Below are positions 25,601 through 40,600 of a stretch of DNA of 64,000 nt, piece by piece. A program made the position numbers and the translations under genes. The DNA lies in assembly GCA_963920575.1 (NCBI GenBank), contig OY986970.1:24368114-24432113 (forward strand). The letters run 5' to 3'. Within the stretch, counting starts at the first letter, position 1. Each line of letters starts with the position of its first letter. The DNA is from Narthecium ossifragum. Lineage: Eukaryota; Streptophyta; Magnoliopsida; Dioscoreales; Nartheciaceae. Under the pieces are notes generated by a model. It saw nothing but the letters and a program-made list of their open reading frames with translations. It had not been told where the DNA came from and made no database searches.

Positions 25601-28600
25601 TCTCCCTCACTGCTTCACCTTTTCCCGTAGTGATCAAAGACTTCACGACCTTCGCTAACTCTCTCGTATCTTTCTTAAAATTAGACGACTCCATCCCCGC
25701 CATCAGATCTGCCATCCGCCACCGACGCGTCGATCTCGGTTTCCATCTCACCACCGACTCCATCTTAAAGTTAGATGTTCTAACTGAAAGCTGGGATTAA
25801 CCTTATTAAAGCGACCTTGCATGTTCTAACTAATGAGGTGATGAAAATGGTTCATCACAAAAAATAAAAAAATAAAAATCCTACTGTGATAGATGAAAAT
25901 GAAACTTATAGCAATCAAATGTGTTGTTGGATCCCAACTTTGTAGTAGAGCGGTTGGATCGGAGTCCCCGTTGGTGGTGAAGGACCTAAACACAGATTGG
26001 AGTCGCCGGTGGCAGTGAAGGACCTAATCACAGAAGATGAAACAGTTAATCAGGTGTTATGTGAGCTATATATGTACTCTATATATAATATATATTTTAG
26101 TAAGTGAAGTCATAGCTACAATCACAAAAGCAAACATAGATAAAAGCGATTCAGATTAGCAATAGACATGCACAATCCCCGAGGCCTTTGGTGGTGGAGA
26201 TGCTGGTGGGGTCGGAGCCTTTGGAGGCAATGATGCTGGAGGGGGGTTCAAAGACTTTGGTCGCGGTGATGCCAGTGGGGTCGGAGCCTTTTGTGGCGGA
26301 CATCCACATGGCGGGCAAGGAGACTGTGGTGGCGGAGATGCCAGTGGGGGTTCGGAGACTTTGGTGGTGGTGATGCTAGTGGTGGAGTCGGAGACTCTGG
26401 AGGTAGTGATGCCGGTGGCGGAGTCAAGGACTCTGGTGGTGGTGATATTGGTGGGGGCTCAGAGACTCTAGTGGCGGTGATATTGGTGGGGGCTCGGAGA
26501 CTCTGGTGGCGGTGATGCCGGTGGCGGAGCCTCTAGTAGCGGTGATGCCGGTAGGGGGCTCGGAGACTTGGTGACAAATTAGGAGTCTTTGGTGGCGGTG
26601 ATGCCAATGGGGTTGGAGCGTCTGGCTGCTGGGGCGAGAACGCAGAGGGAGGCTGTAGGGTTGGGGTATGATCATATCTATCTTGTTAGTACCTTGAACA
26701 GATTTCGGCGCAGCGACAAGACAATTCCAAACCGAACCAGATAATCCGAGATTTCACTGCCACAATATGTAAGATTGTCGTGATGGTTATTTACCAGGCA
26801 GCATGCACTGTAAACCATGGTTAGGAGCAACAAATCCAAGATTTTGGAATTGAATTCCCTATTCTTTCTGCAATCCCATGTTGTCTTTTTAGTATATGTT
26901 GCTAGTGAAACAATTTATAGTGCTACCAAATATAAAATGAAGATGTATTGGTAATGTTAGAGTAGTTCCTTGGCTTGGTGAGCATCGATGTCATGAACGT
27001 ATGGTGGTGCTAAACCATTGTCATTCTAGTCAAGAATTTTGAGTTCTGAGTTTTAAATATGCAAGTTCTAGAATGAGCACAGGGTTTTACAGGGACAGTA
27101 CTACGGAATATAAAATGAAGACATATTGGTAAAGTTAGAGGAGTTCCTTTGCATGGTAAGCATCAATGGCATGAAAGTACAGTGGTGCTTAGCCGTGCTG
27201 TTCTTGTCAAGAATTTTGAGTTGAGTAAGCTCCAAAATGAGCATAAAGGTACTTAGTAGGTAAATGGAGTCTTTACATCTAACCACCGATCAGAAAGGCT
27301 ATTCATCGATGCGAAATGCTCACTGAGATGACAGCCTTACTGTTCTTTCCACAGACCAACATGTGATGCAATGTCTCCTCCTATATGTGATACCAGTAGT
27401 AAATTTTGAGCCTTGCTTTGACTAGTGTTAGTGCGTTATACATTTGTGTATGGATGTTCACATATGTACTGTCAGGAACACAAATAATCAATTGGAACTC
27501 ATTGATCCAGACTATGCAACTATTCTTACTGAATCTTTTGAAACTGATTGAGTGGTTCTGTGCAACTTTCCTTGTTGCAGATGTCAAACATATGAAGGTG
27601 GTATTGCCGGAGAACCTGGAACTGAAGCTCATGGTGGGTATGTTTCAAACTGATAGAGTTGTCTTACAGTTTAGGGATGTTGTCAAATTTTCTTTTTCTT
27701 GTGTAGTAATAATAGCAGAAGTTTGCTGAGCATTAAGATGGCTTCCTCGTTCTTTTGTCTCAACACTAGTCTTTTACTTTTTGCTTCTGAAGGTATACAT
27801 TTTGTGGACTGGCCACAATGATTCTGATAAATGAGGCCGATAAGTTGGATTTGCGTAGCTTAGTTGTAAGTAAACTGTCTTCTTAATTCATTATATGTTT
27901 TCAAATCCTCTCACTTGTTTCTGCATGATCTAGTGGATTTTCTCTGTTTCTCTATGTAGTTTTTCACTAATTCAACGTATTTGCTATAACTGAAAGAATA
28001 TGAAACTATAGGTAGGAATGGGTCTCTTTTATGCTGAGCTTATGTAATAAAGTAGTACAAGGTTCTAATTTTTTGACAGGAAAAGGAAGTCTGCGAAGCA
28101 TGACATGTCCTTTGCATTAAGACCATGGTTTGAAGTAACCGAGCCGTGCAATTCGTGACATCCGATGCGTACTGTTTAGGTAGCTTACTAGAACAGTAGA
28201 AGTCCTGTGCTGTGGCACATTGGACTTTAGGGTAGCTTCTGGTGAAAGACACCCGAAACGGACAGTACTTGGTTGGAAACTGCTGTTCCCGCTATGTTCT
28301 GTCCGAAACCCTTATACATGTACATATATGATTTTGAAGTGAAGTTGATTAGTTGATATTGGATATCAACTTATCTAAGCAAATTAAATTTCACAGACCT
28401 ATTAGGCAGCTAGATCTAAACTTGAAATGCTCTCCTGCCTTGGCTTTATGTAATTGGGACTTGGGATGTTCCCTGCCGACGTGCCTACTGTGCCAGACAA
28501 GTCCACTGCATGGTAAGCATAGCTGGCACTTAAATTCGTGACACAAAAGACATTTATTGTCTTCTTTAGCTTGCACCTAAAAGGTTAGTAGAACTTGTAT

Positions 28601-31600
28601 AAATCCTTTAAAGCTTTGGTTCTTATTTAAGTAGCAGATTGGGTGAAACGTTTTGCTTCATCTTTGCAAGAGGATTTGGCAACATTGCACAGACCAAAGA
28701 GTTGAGTATCTGTGCCGCACAAAACTTGCCATCTAGGCAAAAGAATGGCATGAAACAGTACCCATGCCGTAACAGATTAGTTAGCAGGTCGGATGTGGAT
28801 TTTGTGCTACTATACCTAAAACCGTCCTCAATTCATCTCTCTTCACCCAGTTATACGCCTTTCTCTTCCACCACAGCTTGCTGATAGCGAGCTTCTCCGG
28901 AAGGACTCCCATCTCCCTTGTAGGCCTTTCTCCTCTTCTCTGTTCTTCCCGTTTCCTCGTCTCTTCTCCCCTCTTTTTCTCCTTTTTACTTTTTTGGCAT
29001 GTCCAGTCGGCACATGCCATGCTGATGGCACGGAAATCCTTGATGCAGACGTGTGCCCATGTGTGTTTGTGCTTGCAAATGGCAAAGCTGTGAAGCAGTA
29101 AACAAGCCCAACCTATATTCCATTGCATAGAGCAATAGGGAAGAAATAGAATATAAGTTTAAACTCCAGACTAGTAGATTGCTAGAATCAAGGAGAAATG
29201 TCAACATAAGCATTAGTGAAAGATGGTCAAACGGTGAAGTGCCATTAGCTGATTGTAAAAAAGGATCGTCCCAACCAACCTAATATGATCAGATTTGGCT
29301 TTTACTGCTCATATATATATGCAATTTCATCTTAATAACCGTTTGGCTTGTAGCAGATTTAACATTCTCCAAATTTTGTATGCTACTGGTGGAGGATGTG
29401 TTGCATAGAATTTTGTTGCCTTTGAATGGCAGAGACATATAAGGTCAATAGTATCTTCACTGTACTATGCATGAGCTACACTAAGAGATCAAGGTTCTAC
29501 TGTTTATGTTACACTAGGCAAAGATTTTCATTTTTTTCGGTAATAAGATTTGAGTAGTCACGCATTCCTAATAGTTTTTGTTATTTCTCACCAATCTTAC
29601 ATGATAAATTACGTGCATGATCAGGACTGGGTGTCATTCCGTCAAGGAGTTGAGTGTGGATTTCAGGGTCGAACAAATAAATTGGTTGATGGTTGCTATT
29701 CCTTCTGGCAGGTACGTTCTTTCACATAGTATCAATTAGTGTGGAACACTTGTCTTGTTGGATATTAAGGATTCTACAATTACTAGGGTGCTGTGCTCGC
29801 TTTAATGCAAAGGTTATTGCCAGTTGTTGATGAACAATTTAGGATGGCGTCTTTAAGTGAAAGGCAGCCATCCATGGAAAGCACTTCCAGTATCAGATCA
29901 TCAGATTTGAACAGAGAAAGATCAGGTATGGGCGAGAACTCACTTCATGTGGTTGGGAACTCTCTTCTCAAGAATGAAGGTACATGGCTTAATGCAATAG
30001 AAGACAGATGCTTTATTGCTAAATCCAACTTCAATCTCTTTGCACTGTTCATCTAGTGGGTTTTTGTGGCAGCTTATTCGTTCTCCTAGGCCATCTATTG
30101 TCTTGCAAATTTATGCATATACATTGACAGCCATTTAGTATATCACTTAGTCTGTAGGTTATCTATTGTATCTTTTTATGATTTGAATATGCTGTTGGAA
30201 AACAATGACATGTTCTTGAGAGTTTACCAAGCACGTCTTCTGTCTTTTTTAACTTCGCTGATGCAGAAGACCTGATAGATGAATATTTTTTTCATCCTGC
30301 ATATTGTTCAACAAGCTGCTGTATATATGCTTTCCTTGTATGCTTGTGTTGCCTGCGTAAAAATTGCATCTTATAGGCATTTCACTTTTGTCAATGGTCC
30401 ATGTGCATTTGGATGCTTAGGGGGTTGCTCTGGAAGCTAGGTTTTAGATGCCATAACATATCTGAAATTTCTTAGGCTTTGCATGTATATTGGTATATAT
30501 TATCTATGCACCCGGGAGTGCATGGATGGGTGTATCGAAATTTTGACACAATGATCCAGAAGTTTATGCCTACTTGTTGGTTCTATTGTTGCTAATAGGC
30601 GGTTTCCTGTGTCAAATGGGTTCTTCTTGTTTTAAAGCCCAATCTTTACCATTATTTTGCTGTTCATTATTGACTAAACCTTTGTGTTCTTTTGGACAAT
30701 GAGTCTTGTTTTAATTTGAACCTAATGGTATTTGAATTTTAAGATCAGTGATCATTTCCTGATACTCTTGTTGTAATGGACAATGAGATGGGGGACAATC
30801 ATCTCTTCCTTTTTCTCACATTGCTGAGTTGGTCTTCTTGGCTATGTGGTCCCTGTTTTTGTGAGATTCCCCGTCTTTTTTGGTTCCACAAGCTATACTT
30901 ATAATTCAGTGTTAATAGATACATAGTAGATCTCTCAATATTCAAAAATATTTATGGGTCATCTTGCCAATTGGTGTCCGACACCGTCAGTGTCCTACTG
31001 GTAAATATGGGATGCGAAGCTCCAACTTTCAGTTGGCATGTTACATTGTGTTTAGCGCGGAATATCATTGAGAAATATATTGTATTTCTTTAGCTATTGG
31101 AAAGTTTACATTCTATCATTGTTTTTAATTTAGTCTGCATAAATGTTTTACTTTGGTTAAGATATAAAAATAGAATGTGTGAACTGACTTGACTGTTCTT
31201 AATGCAGGAAACTTGTCAGACGTTGGACTTTCCTTTATTAAGAGAAATACTGAAGGTGGACCACTCTATCACAGCATTGCTTTGCAGCAGTATATATTAC
31301 TATGCTCTCAGGTATTACTTTGGATTTGGATGTCTGTTGTTGCAATTATAATGTAGAGGTAGTAAAATCCTTCTCTATATGTTGCATGATAACTGATCTT
31401 CGAAAATATCCTGAAACTTATAGTTCTTAACTTGGTGGTCATGATGTGTTCTTTCATATCATTCACAGCAACAATCAACTCTGTGTTGTCTTTAAAAGAT
31501 TATCGGGTCTCTTAACATCAGATTATGTGAATGTATTGAAACTTATATTGAACTGAGGAATAACTCGAAACTTGTTGGGCTGTGCGGGGAGCAGACAGAA

Positions 31601-34600
31601 ATATTAAACTCTGTAGTCTGTACAGAATCTATAAAGTGAATAAGATCAGAAAGCAAACTCATTGGTAGAATTAAACCCGAGGACTTTCAAGTCGGAGCGT
31701 CCACAATGTAGTTGCTGCCTAAAGGTATATATAGTGTATCATAGCTAGCAAGGTCTGTAGCAAACCACATTATTTTGCTTGAATATTTTCTCTATTCTCT
31801 AACTAAACTTAACCAATCAAGTATCCTAGGCCATCCTGCACGCGTTGTTGCATTAACTTGTCAAAAAAAAAGCAAATTAATTATATATTCGTTCCATTTC
31901 TATTACATCAATTTGTGGCAAGAAAGGTATGCGCATTAGTGCTTATTGCAACACTTAGTCTTCTAATGTTTAGCTCAATGTTTGCTGTATCTTCGACAAT
32001 GGTGTAACTCACTGCATAGTTTGTGTTAATTTAGCATGTATATGTCTGTTTGTGAATGCATACGCATGCGTCTTTGTGATGTCTCGGTGTATTACCACAA
32101 GACATCCATTGCAATCCATAGTGACTCTTATATAGAATGATGCGAACGCACAAGTATTGATGCCGGCTGACTGAGAAAGAGCTCGCAGGGAGAGAAGAGC
32201 TAGCAGGGAAGAGGGGAGGGAGGAAGAAGGGAGAAGGAGGAAGAGGGAGGGGAATCAGGAGAGAGAGAGATTTAGAGGATAGCAAATATTTTCATTCATC
32301 AATAATCCTTCATACAAGACCTAGGGCTCTCTTATATAAGAGAGAAAACATGACTTGACCAAGAATGGCTCAAGTCCAAAACACAACATGACTTGACCAT
32401 GACTAATGGTTCAAGTCTAAAATATAACAATGACAAATACATAACTAAAATGCATATAAATCAAGTCCAAAAGTAGCATAGATGCTCCTCTAATCAGATG
32501 CACTCATCATAAATGATCTGACTTGATCTGGATCTCAATATGAACCTGATGTCCGCATCAATTCTCTCGGGGTGACAAGAACTCCACTCCATCGAGTAAT
32601 GATGTGGAATGGCTCTGGTAGCGCTCCAGAAGTCCGAGTCAATCTACAAAAACTGAGTGTTCTCCAAGAAACAAAGACCTGGCTACCTCATCACTAGTAG
32701 AAACTATTCAGTCATCTAAAACATCATCAAAATACTCATATATATGTGGGCGGGAGAGACAAGAATGCATGGTCAGGAGTAGCAAGAAATCTCAGCAAGT
32801 GGCGGCTTAAGTGGGGGTTGAAGAAAAGGGTCATCACGGGTGAAGGTCAATATGCGATACACAGCAAGGTCAAGAAGACAAGTCAAGGCATTTGTGGAGC
32901 CTAAATTGTAGTTTGTTAGGCTGTAATAGATCACATAGACCTTAGGGTGGATTTCATTCAAATGCCCATAAAACTTAGTCTGCAACATATATTGAACGTT
33001 ATTTGCATGAACATTCTTGATGATCTCTTGATGCAGACTATGTACATGATGTGCACATGCATGTTCAGGTAGATGAATAGTCCCATATAAAAGACCTAAA
33101 TGCTTTCCATAAGTGAAATGATGCGTAACCTCTGTTAGACATGTACTTATTAACCTGCTAACAAAAGTGCTACATGCGAACTGATACAAGAGAAGACAAG
33201 AATCCCAAATATGAGAACTGTCACCTAGAGGGAAGCTTAGAAAACGACCACACATTGTATGCATAACTGTCATGTCGTCGCTTATATCAGCAGTAGAATA
33301 CTTACAATTTGTGCTTATCAGATGCCATAAGGTCCTCCAGAAATAGGTCATAAAACAGACACGCCAATCAGACAAGATAGCCTTCGGAAGATCAAACAAT
33401 CTGATAAGTTTTGAAAGGCCGTAGAATGCTGTTATCACAATATTGTCAAACTGATGTGAGATGATGATATGAAAATTCTTATCCTTAAACACATCATTGT
33501 CCTTGATCATAGCAACTTCTTCCTTCATTGCAATTTCTGAGCGTCGTGAAATAGCACAAGTATTGAATTCAGCTTCATGAGACGTAGATGTTAGTGGAGA
33601 GGGAAGAATGCAGTTCTCGATCTTAGGATCCTCCTCACACTCATCATCAGTGTCGTTAATGTCATCAAGATTAGGCTCATAAACTAGCTCTTCAATCTCA
33701 CTCATTTTGTCATCTTGCTTGTGCTCATCCATGAGAAAAAGGTTGTTCGCACAGTCATCTGAAGCATGACCAAAGCCATGGCACATGTAACATTGAAGCC
33801 TAAGTGTTTGTTTAGGATGTTGCCCACGTACTCTTTTATCTTTGTTGTTTTGATTTAGACTAGCCATAGGAGAGGATTTAGGATGAGGGGTGCTAATAGG
33901 TGGTCTAGTCCCTAAGGTTGTGAACGTCTTGTGAAAGTGGTCCTAGACATATGCTCATAGTTTTCTAGTATGGCATAAGCATTATCTAGAGTGGTGACGC
34001 CACGAGTTTTAAGTTCCCTTCTTAGCTCATCCTTTAGACCCAGTCGAAACCTACTCAGAGTGACCCTCTCATCTTCAATGATAGCACATCGCATCATGAG
34101 ATCCTCGAATTGTGCAATGTCATCAGTGACTATTCTACTACCCTGCCTCAAGTCATTCCATTCATCAAGAAGTTCAGCTTGATAAATTCGGGGAGCATAC
34201 TTTTGTTTTAATTTTTGTTTCATCTCTACCCAATCGGTTATAGGTGGCTGGTTGGTGCGGAGTAACAACTGATCGGTGTTGTGCCATAACAGTTTGGCTT
34301 GCCCGATGAGTTTCATCTTAGCGAACCTAATGCGTCGGTTCTCAGATAGATCGTACCACTCAAAGAAGTGGTCCATCTCCTGAAGCCAATCAGAAAATAC
34401 CTTAGGGTCAAGGCGACCATCAAAGGTCGAGGCCTCGACTCGAATGCCTCGCATCATATCCGCATCATGATCACGGATATCCCTAAACTCGGCGTCATAC
34501 CTATGACCTCTATCATTTTGCTGGAGATCTAAGTCTCGATGATTTCGATGGGGGTGAGGATTGTTTTTTTGGAAATGTCCTGAGAATCTTGGACCTTCGC

Positions 34601-37600
34601 TATCAGTGTCCGTGCCCGCGGTGTATTGTGAGTGGTCATTGTTGACACCACTTACTCTTTGGATGGACACTTCGAGCGAGTCTAATCTGGTGTTAGCCCG
34701 AGCGCTCTCCTGCCGAAATTGCCAGAGTTCAGTTGTTAACTCTTGAAGGGTTTTACTTAAAGATTCCATTGTAGGGCCCACGGTCGCATGAAGTTGTGAA
34801 TCATATGTGAAACGACCACTACGAAGTTGCATGTCGATGTGGGGTGACGACTACCAAACTAGGATGCAAATGCTCGCATAAGGATCTAAGGCATGATGCA
34901 AGAGATCATCGAATTTTCAGCAAATAAAATTAAATATAACGCGAAGATCGCTTTGGCTGAAGAATTCAAATTGATGACTAAGTGATTATCTGCAAACAAG
35001 TAGTAGGATTCAAAGTGTAGTAAGAATAGAGAAGGGCAATGTGGCTTGTGGTGTTTGGATTTTGACTAGGTTGTCTTTCAAGGAGTATGAACCCATATAA
35101 AGAGTAATTGATGAAATTTTAAATAGACTAGATAGGTCTAAAAGCATTTGAAAATAGACCGACCTTAATTCACTTGAATTAGACTTGATCTGCTTTGAAT
35201 GTGTTGGGTCTGAATTTGGAATTGGCTGAGTCGGATTGGCAGGACTGCAATGTGGCTCGGTTAGGTGCTACTTGCTTAGTTGGCTGCAACCACTGGACTT
35301 GGCTTGGGCTGGGTCAAATAACTCTGGCTAGACCCGTTTAGTAATCAGGCTTGGTTTGACCGGCCTTTTTAAGACCCCCACCCCGATGCACACCCGATCG
35401 GGAAAAAGATATCGGGGCGTCCCAAGGGCGGCGACGAGAGTTCCGAGGGAGGCGCGGGGTTCTTCGAGGGCGGCGTCGAGGGTTCCCGAGGGCAGCGTCG
35501 GGGGTCCTGAGGTCGCCGGAAAATGGGTCGGTGGAGACGGATCCAAGGCGGATCTGATGGTGATGGTGGCGGGTGACGACGAAGGTGAAGGTGCTTCTGC
35601 GATCTGGTGGGCGACGGCGACGACGACGATGATGGTGGTGGGCGATGGAGAAGACGGTGGAGGCGGCAGTGCTCTGCGATCTGGTGGTGATGGTGGCGGG
35701 CGACGGCGGCGTAGGACAATGATGGTGAAGGCAACGGCAGTGTACGACGGCGACGGTGATGATGGCGTGCCAGGTACGTCTCTCTTTGCTCACTCTCTCT
35801 CTCTCTCTTTCTGCGTCTCTCTCTCAATCTCTCACTCTCTTTCTCAAACTTCCTGGTAGAAGAGAAGGGTAGGGGAGATGGGTTTGGGACTGAGGAGAGG
35901 AAAGGGACTGAGAGCTTGTTGGAGATGGGGAAGGTGGACGGTGGAGGTGGAGGTGGAGTGAAGTGGGTTTGGAACTGAGGAGAGGGGAGAGACTGAGAAT
36001 GAGAGGAAAGAAGAAGGGGGAAGAAGGGGAAAGGTCAAAGGAGTCGGAAGAAGGAAATGGAGGAAGAGGGGAGGAAAAACCCGACGCTTTCTCTGTCTCT
36101 TTCTTTTTTTTCTTTTTTTTTTCTCTCTTTCTTTCTAGCTTCTTGCGATGAGCAGAGACCTTTTTTTTTCTTTTTCTTTTTCTTTTTTTTTTCTTTTTTT
36201 TTTCAGCAGAAACAGAGGATGTTAATGCCAAGGGGGAAGTTGGGAAACTTGTGGTAGGGAAGATTGTTACGAGCGCTCTACTCGTGATCCTCTCGTAATG
36301 GGTCTCTACTGCTCCAATCGATCAGAATCGGCCTGATCGGAATTGATTTGAGTCCAATGGGCTGATTTGGCTAGCTAGATCGGATTTGGCTTGAGCTGGA
36401 TCGGATCTGGTTGAGCATGATTGGATGGGATTTGACTGGATCAAATCTGAAGTGATCTGGATCAAGCTGACCAAGTTGGATTGGGCTGGATCCGGATTGA
36501 CTGGCTTAGCTGAACCGGTTAAGTGGGCTGAGCCAATTTGGCCAAAGCTGGCTGGGAAGATCCGACGGCTGAGGAGTCGCCGGAGTGGATCGCCGGCGTA
36601 GGTGCGGCGGCTGCGGTCGGGATAGTGGCAGGGAAGGTCGCGGGGTGACGGGGAAACGATCCAACGTCTCGGATCTGGGAGAGGGGTGGCGGATCGGCCG
36701 GATCTGGGGGAGACGGCGGAAGGGGTTTGCGTTCACCGGCGTCGGGGACGACATGGATGGCTCTGGGGACGTCGAGAAGGGTAGTGGATGGTCGGAGGAG
36801 GGTCGTGGAGAGCCAAGGAAGGTTTTAGGATGGTTTAGGGGTGATATCGGGGAGGACGAAGGTCGGGTTGGCCGGGGAAGGCGCCGGAGACGGTGAAGAC
36901 GGCGGGAAAGGGATGGCCGAAGTCGTGGGGCTTAGAGGAAGAGAATGGTGGCCTTGGTTGGCGACGGGGGTGGCCGGAGAGGGAACGGCGGTGAAGCTTG
37001 GCTAGGGTTTCGGGATAGAGGAAGGAGATGATGAATAGTGATGATGTGGCGGTGACGTGTCGATGAGAGAGAAAGTGACGGGGAGAGAGAAATTGAAGGT
37101 GAAGGCGATGCCGGCTGCGGAGAAGATGACCGACGGGGAAGAAGGTGGATTTATGGTAGATATCTGGTGGAAGCTATATTATCTCTACTCCTATGATATT
37201 CTACCTCTATGATAATCTATCAACTATTCTTAATTATTCATCTCATGCATTACCTAATACAAACTAGGGGGATTTGTTGTTTAGTCTTTTAAGTGACCTA
37301 TATTTGCCATTTAGTCTTCTTGAAAGTTGCTTCAGCCTTTTACTATCCTAAAATAAGGAGGGGACCAAAATACCCTCCATAAATCCCCCCCTAACCCCCA
37401 CCATAAAATTAATAGTCTGCAACTGCTTCATTAATGAGTTGGCCTTTTACTTTATTTAGCACGAGTAAGCACGGATCAATTTGAATCCAGCGGCTCGAAA
37501 GTCAGATCCGGGCTTCTCAACAACAGCTCCAAGTATATTTAATCACTCAACTTTTTGAAAAATTGATGTTTGAGCCAATAGAAATCTATGAAAACTGATA

Positions 37601-40600
37601 CCTTCCTATTAGTTTATCCATGTGATTAAAGTTAATATGATATTAGATTCCCAATACAGAAAAGACATTCATGCATGCATAATGTGGACATTAACAGTAA
37701 AATAGAAAATACTGAAAAATAGAGAAAATTAACAGAAAATAGGAAAATATGTTGGAAAAAATAGGAAAAATGGTAGAAAAGTAGAAAAAATACTGGAAAA
37801 TATAAAAAAATTATAAATTTTTTTTGGGGCAGCCATTAATGGCAAAAAAGAAAAATACTGAAAAGTAGGAAAAAATTATCGTAAAATAGGAAAAATGATA
37901 GAAAAGTAGGAAAAAATAACGGAAAATAGAAAAATATTATGGAATTTTTTTTTGAAAGTAACTACTAAATATTGGAAAGTGATTACCAAATTTTGAAAAG
38001 TGACTGTAAATATTGGAAAGTAACTACCAAATATTGAAAAATTATTACAAATATTGTGAAGTATCTATCAAATATTCGAAAGTAACTACCAATATTGGTA
38101 AGTAACTACTAAATATTGAGAAGGAACTACCAAATATTGGAAAGTGACTACAAATATTAGCTAGAAAGTAACTACAAACAATTGAAAAGTGTTTACAAAT
38201 ATTGGAAAATTATTAGAAATATTGGGAAGTAACTACCAATATTGGTAACTAACTACTAAATATTGGGAAGTAACTACCAATATTGAAAAGTAACTACCAA
38301 ATATTTGAAAAGTAAGTGTTAGGGATTGGGAAATAACTACCATAAATGGAAAGTAACTACAAGGGAGGGTAAAGTAACTATTAGGGTAAAGTAACTACCA
38401 ATCCCTGGTAGTTACCTCACAGTCCCATGTAGTTATTTCTCATTTTTGGTAGTTGCTTTCCAGTACCTTGTAGTTACTTTCTAGTACCTTATAGTTACTT
38501 CATAGTCCCATGTAGTTACTTTTCATTTCTGATAGTTACTTTGCGATCCCTGATAGTTACTTTACCCTCCCTTATAGTTAGTTTCTATTTATGGTAGTTA
38601 CTTCCCAATCCCTAATACTTATTTTCCAAATATTTGGTAGTTACTTTTCAATATTGGTAGTTACTTTCCAATATTTAGTAGTTACTTTCCAATATTTAGT
38701 AGTTACTTACCAATATTGGTAGTTACTTTACCCTAATAGTTACTTTACCCTCCCTTGTAGTTACTTTCCATTTATGGTAGTTACTTTCCAATCCCTAATA
38801 TTTACTTTTCAAATATTTGGTAGTTACTTTCCAATATTGGTAGTTACTTTCCAATATTTAGTAGTTAGTTACCAATATTGGTAGTTACTTCCCAATATTT
38901 GTAATAACTTCTTAGAAAAGTTTTTAAGAAATATTTGTAGTTCCTTCCAAGAAAATTTTACTCTCTCGTTTAACTGGTAGTTACTTTCCATTTAACTGGT
39001 AGTTACTTCCCAGTTTAAGTGGTAATTACTTTACAAAAAAACTGTAATTACTTCACACTTTAACTAGTAGTTACTTTTCCATAATTTGTAGTTATTATCC
39101 CAGAAAAAGGTAGGAAAACTGGTAAGTAACTACCAATATTTGTAGTTACTTCCCATAAATTGGTAATTACTTTTCAATATTTGGTAATCACTTCCCAATA
39201 TTTAGTAATTACTTTAAAAAAAATTCCGCAAAAAATTTCTATATTCCATTAATTTTCCCTACTTTTATGCCATTTTTCCATTTTTTTCGCATATTTTCCT
39301 ATTTCTCATTAATTTTTTCTACTTTTTAGTAATTTCTTTTTTTTACCGTTAATGGCTGCTCCCAAAAAAAATTCCAAATTTTTTTTATATTTTCCGGTAT
39401 TTTTTTATACTTTTCTACCATTTTTTCTCATTTTTTCGAAAATTTTCCTATTTTCTGGTATTTTTCATCTATTTTTCAGTATTTTCGTTTTAACTATTAA
39501 TGCCTCCATTAATGCATGCATCCAGCCATAAGTGGATGCATGCATGTCTTTCCTGTATTGGGAATAGGTGTATATATTCTCAACCACTCCAATTAATGCC
39601 AATCGCCTAATTCAAAAACTAACCATCCATCTCTCATTTAAAAAAATACATAAAGGGTATTTTAGAGATAAAAAAAGTACAGCTGTCCAAAAAGGGACTA
39701 AATGGATTAAAATCTTTCAAGGAGACTAAATAGCAATCAACTTCTCCCAAAGAGACTAAATGGCAATTTTTCGTACAAACTAATGAGGTCCTTTTATAGA
39801 GACCTTGACATAGTCCTAATCCAACATGAAAACCCCATTGCTTAATTAGCAAGTAATAAGGTTTCAAACTCAACTCAACTTCCTAACTCAAATATCAATT
39901 AGGACTCAATTAAATATAAAAGACTAATGATAAATACTAATTAAATACTCTAGTTTGAACTAAGGAAGACCAAGTCAAACTAGGAACCTAGGCTGAACCA
40001 GTTTGGTTCCTCTTCTGGGTTCGGGTCCAGTTGGTCGAGTTGGATCGACTCGTATCATCCCCCCTTCCTTCAAAATTGGCCTTGTCCTCAAGGCCTGAGT
40101 CAAGTCAGGTAGGATAGCTCCATGTGGCTGGACCGAATCAACTTGCTTCTGTTGCTCTGGACTCGGTGGCGAGAAACCAGGTCGATCCCATGGCGGGTCC
40201 AGTGGTAGCAGTACCAAGCATCTGATGGATCGTGCAGAGGATGGAGCATCTGAAGGTCGATCTGATGGCTCAGGTAGCTCCAGGAATATGATCTTCAATG
40301 GCTCTCCTAGATCATCCTCATCATGTCCCATCAGTAGTGTTGCCCATGACCATAGGATGGGATCTGATCTCCATGGTCTGATCAACTGTGCAGGGACTTG
40401 GCTTGAATTTGGGTCAAGCTGGCTTTGGTTCAATCTGAAGTGAAGATGGCTGGACCATGCTTCTGCTGCACTAGTCTGGGCTAGAAGTTGATTGAACCAA
40501 GTTGAATCTTCAGCTGCGCTGAGTCGTACTCTGGTCCAAACCTGTCTGACTTGGTCGAGTCTACCGGTGTCAATTTGGACTTGGGTCAGTTGAGCCAAAC

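Noticed and set aside
25456..25800. 114-codon + strand frame opposite the possible PPR fragment
   Set aside because: Shadow of the reverse frame; no motif of its own.
35338..36896. His/Arg-rich, Phe/Ser-rich and Gly-rich frames in the gypsy leader and nested LTR
   Set aside because: Composition-driven frames over GC-rich and pyrimidine-rich repeats; same block repeats in the partner LTR.
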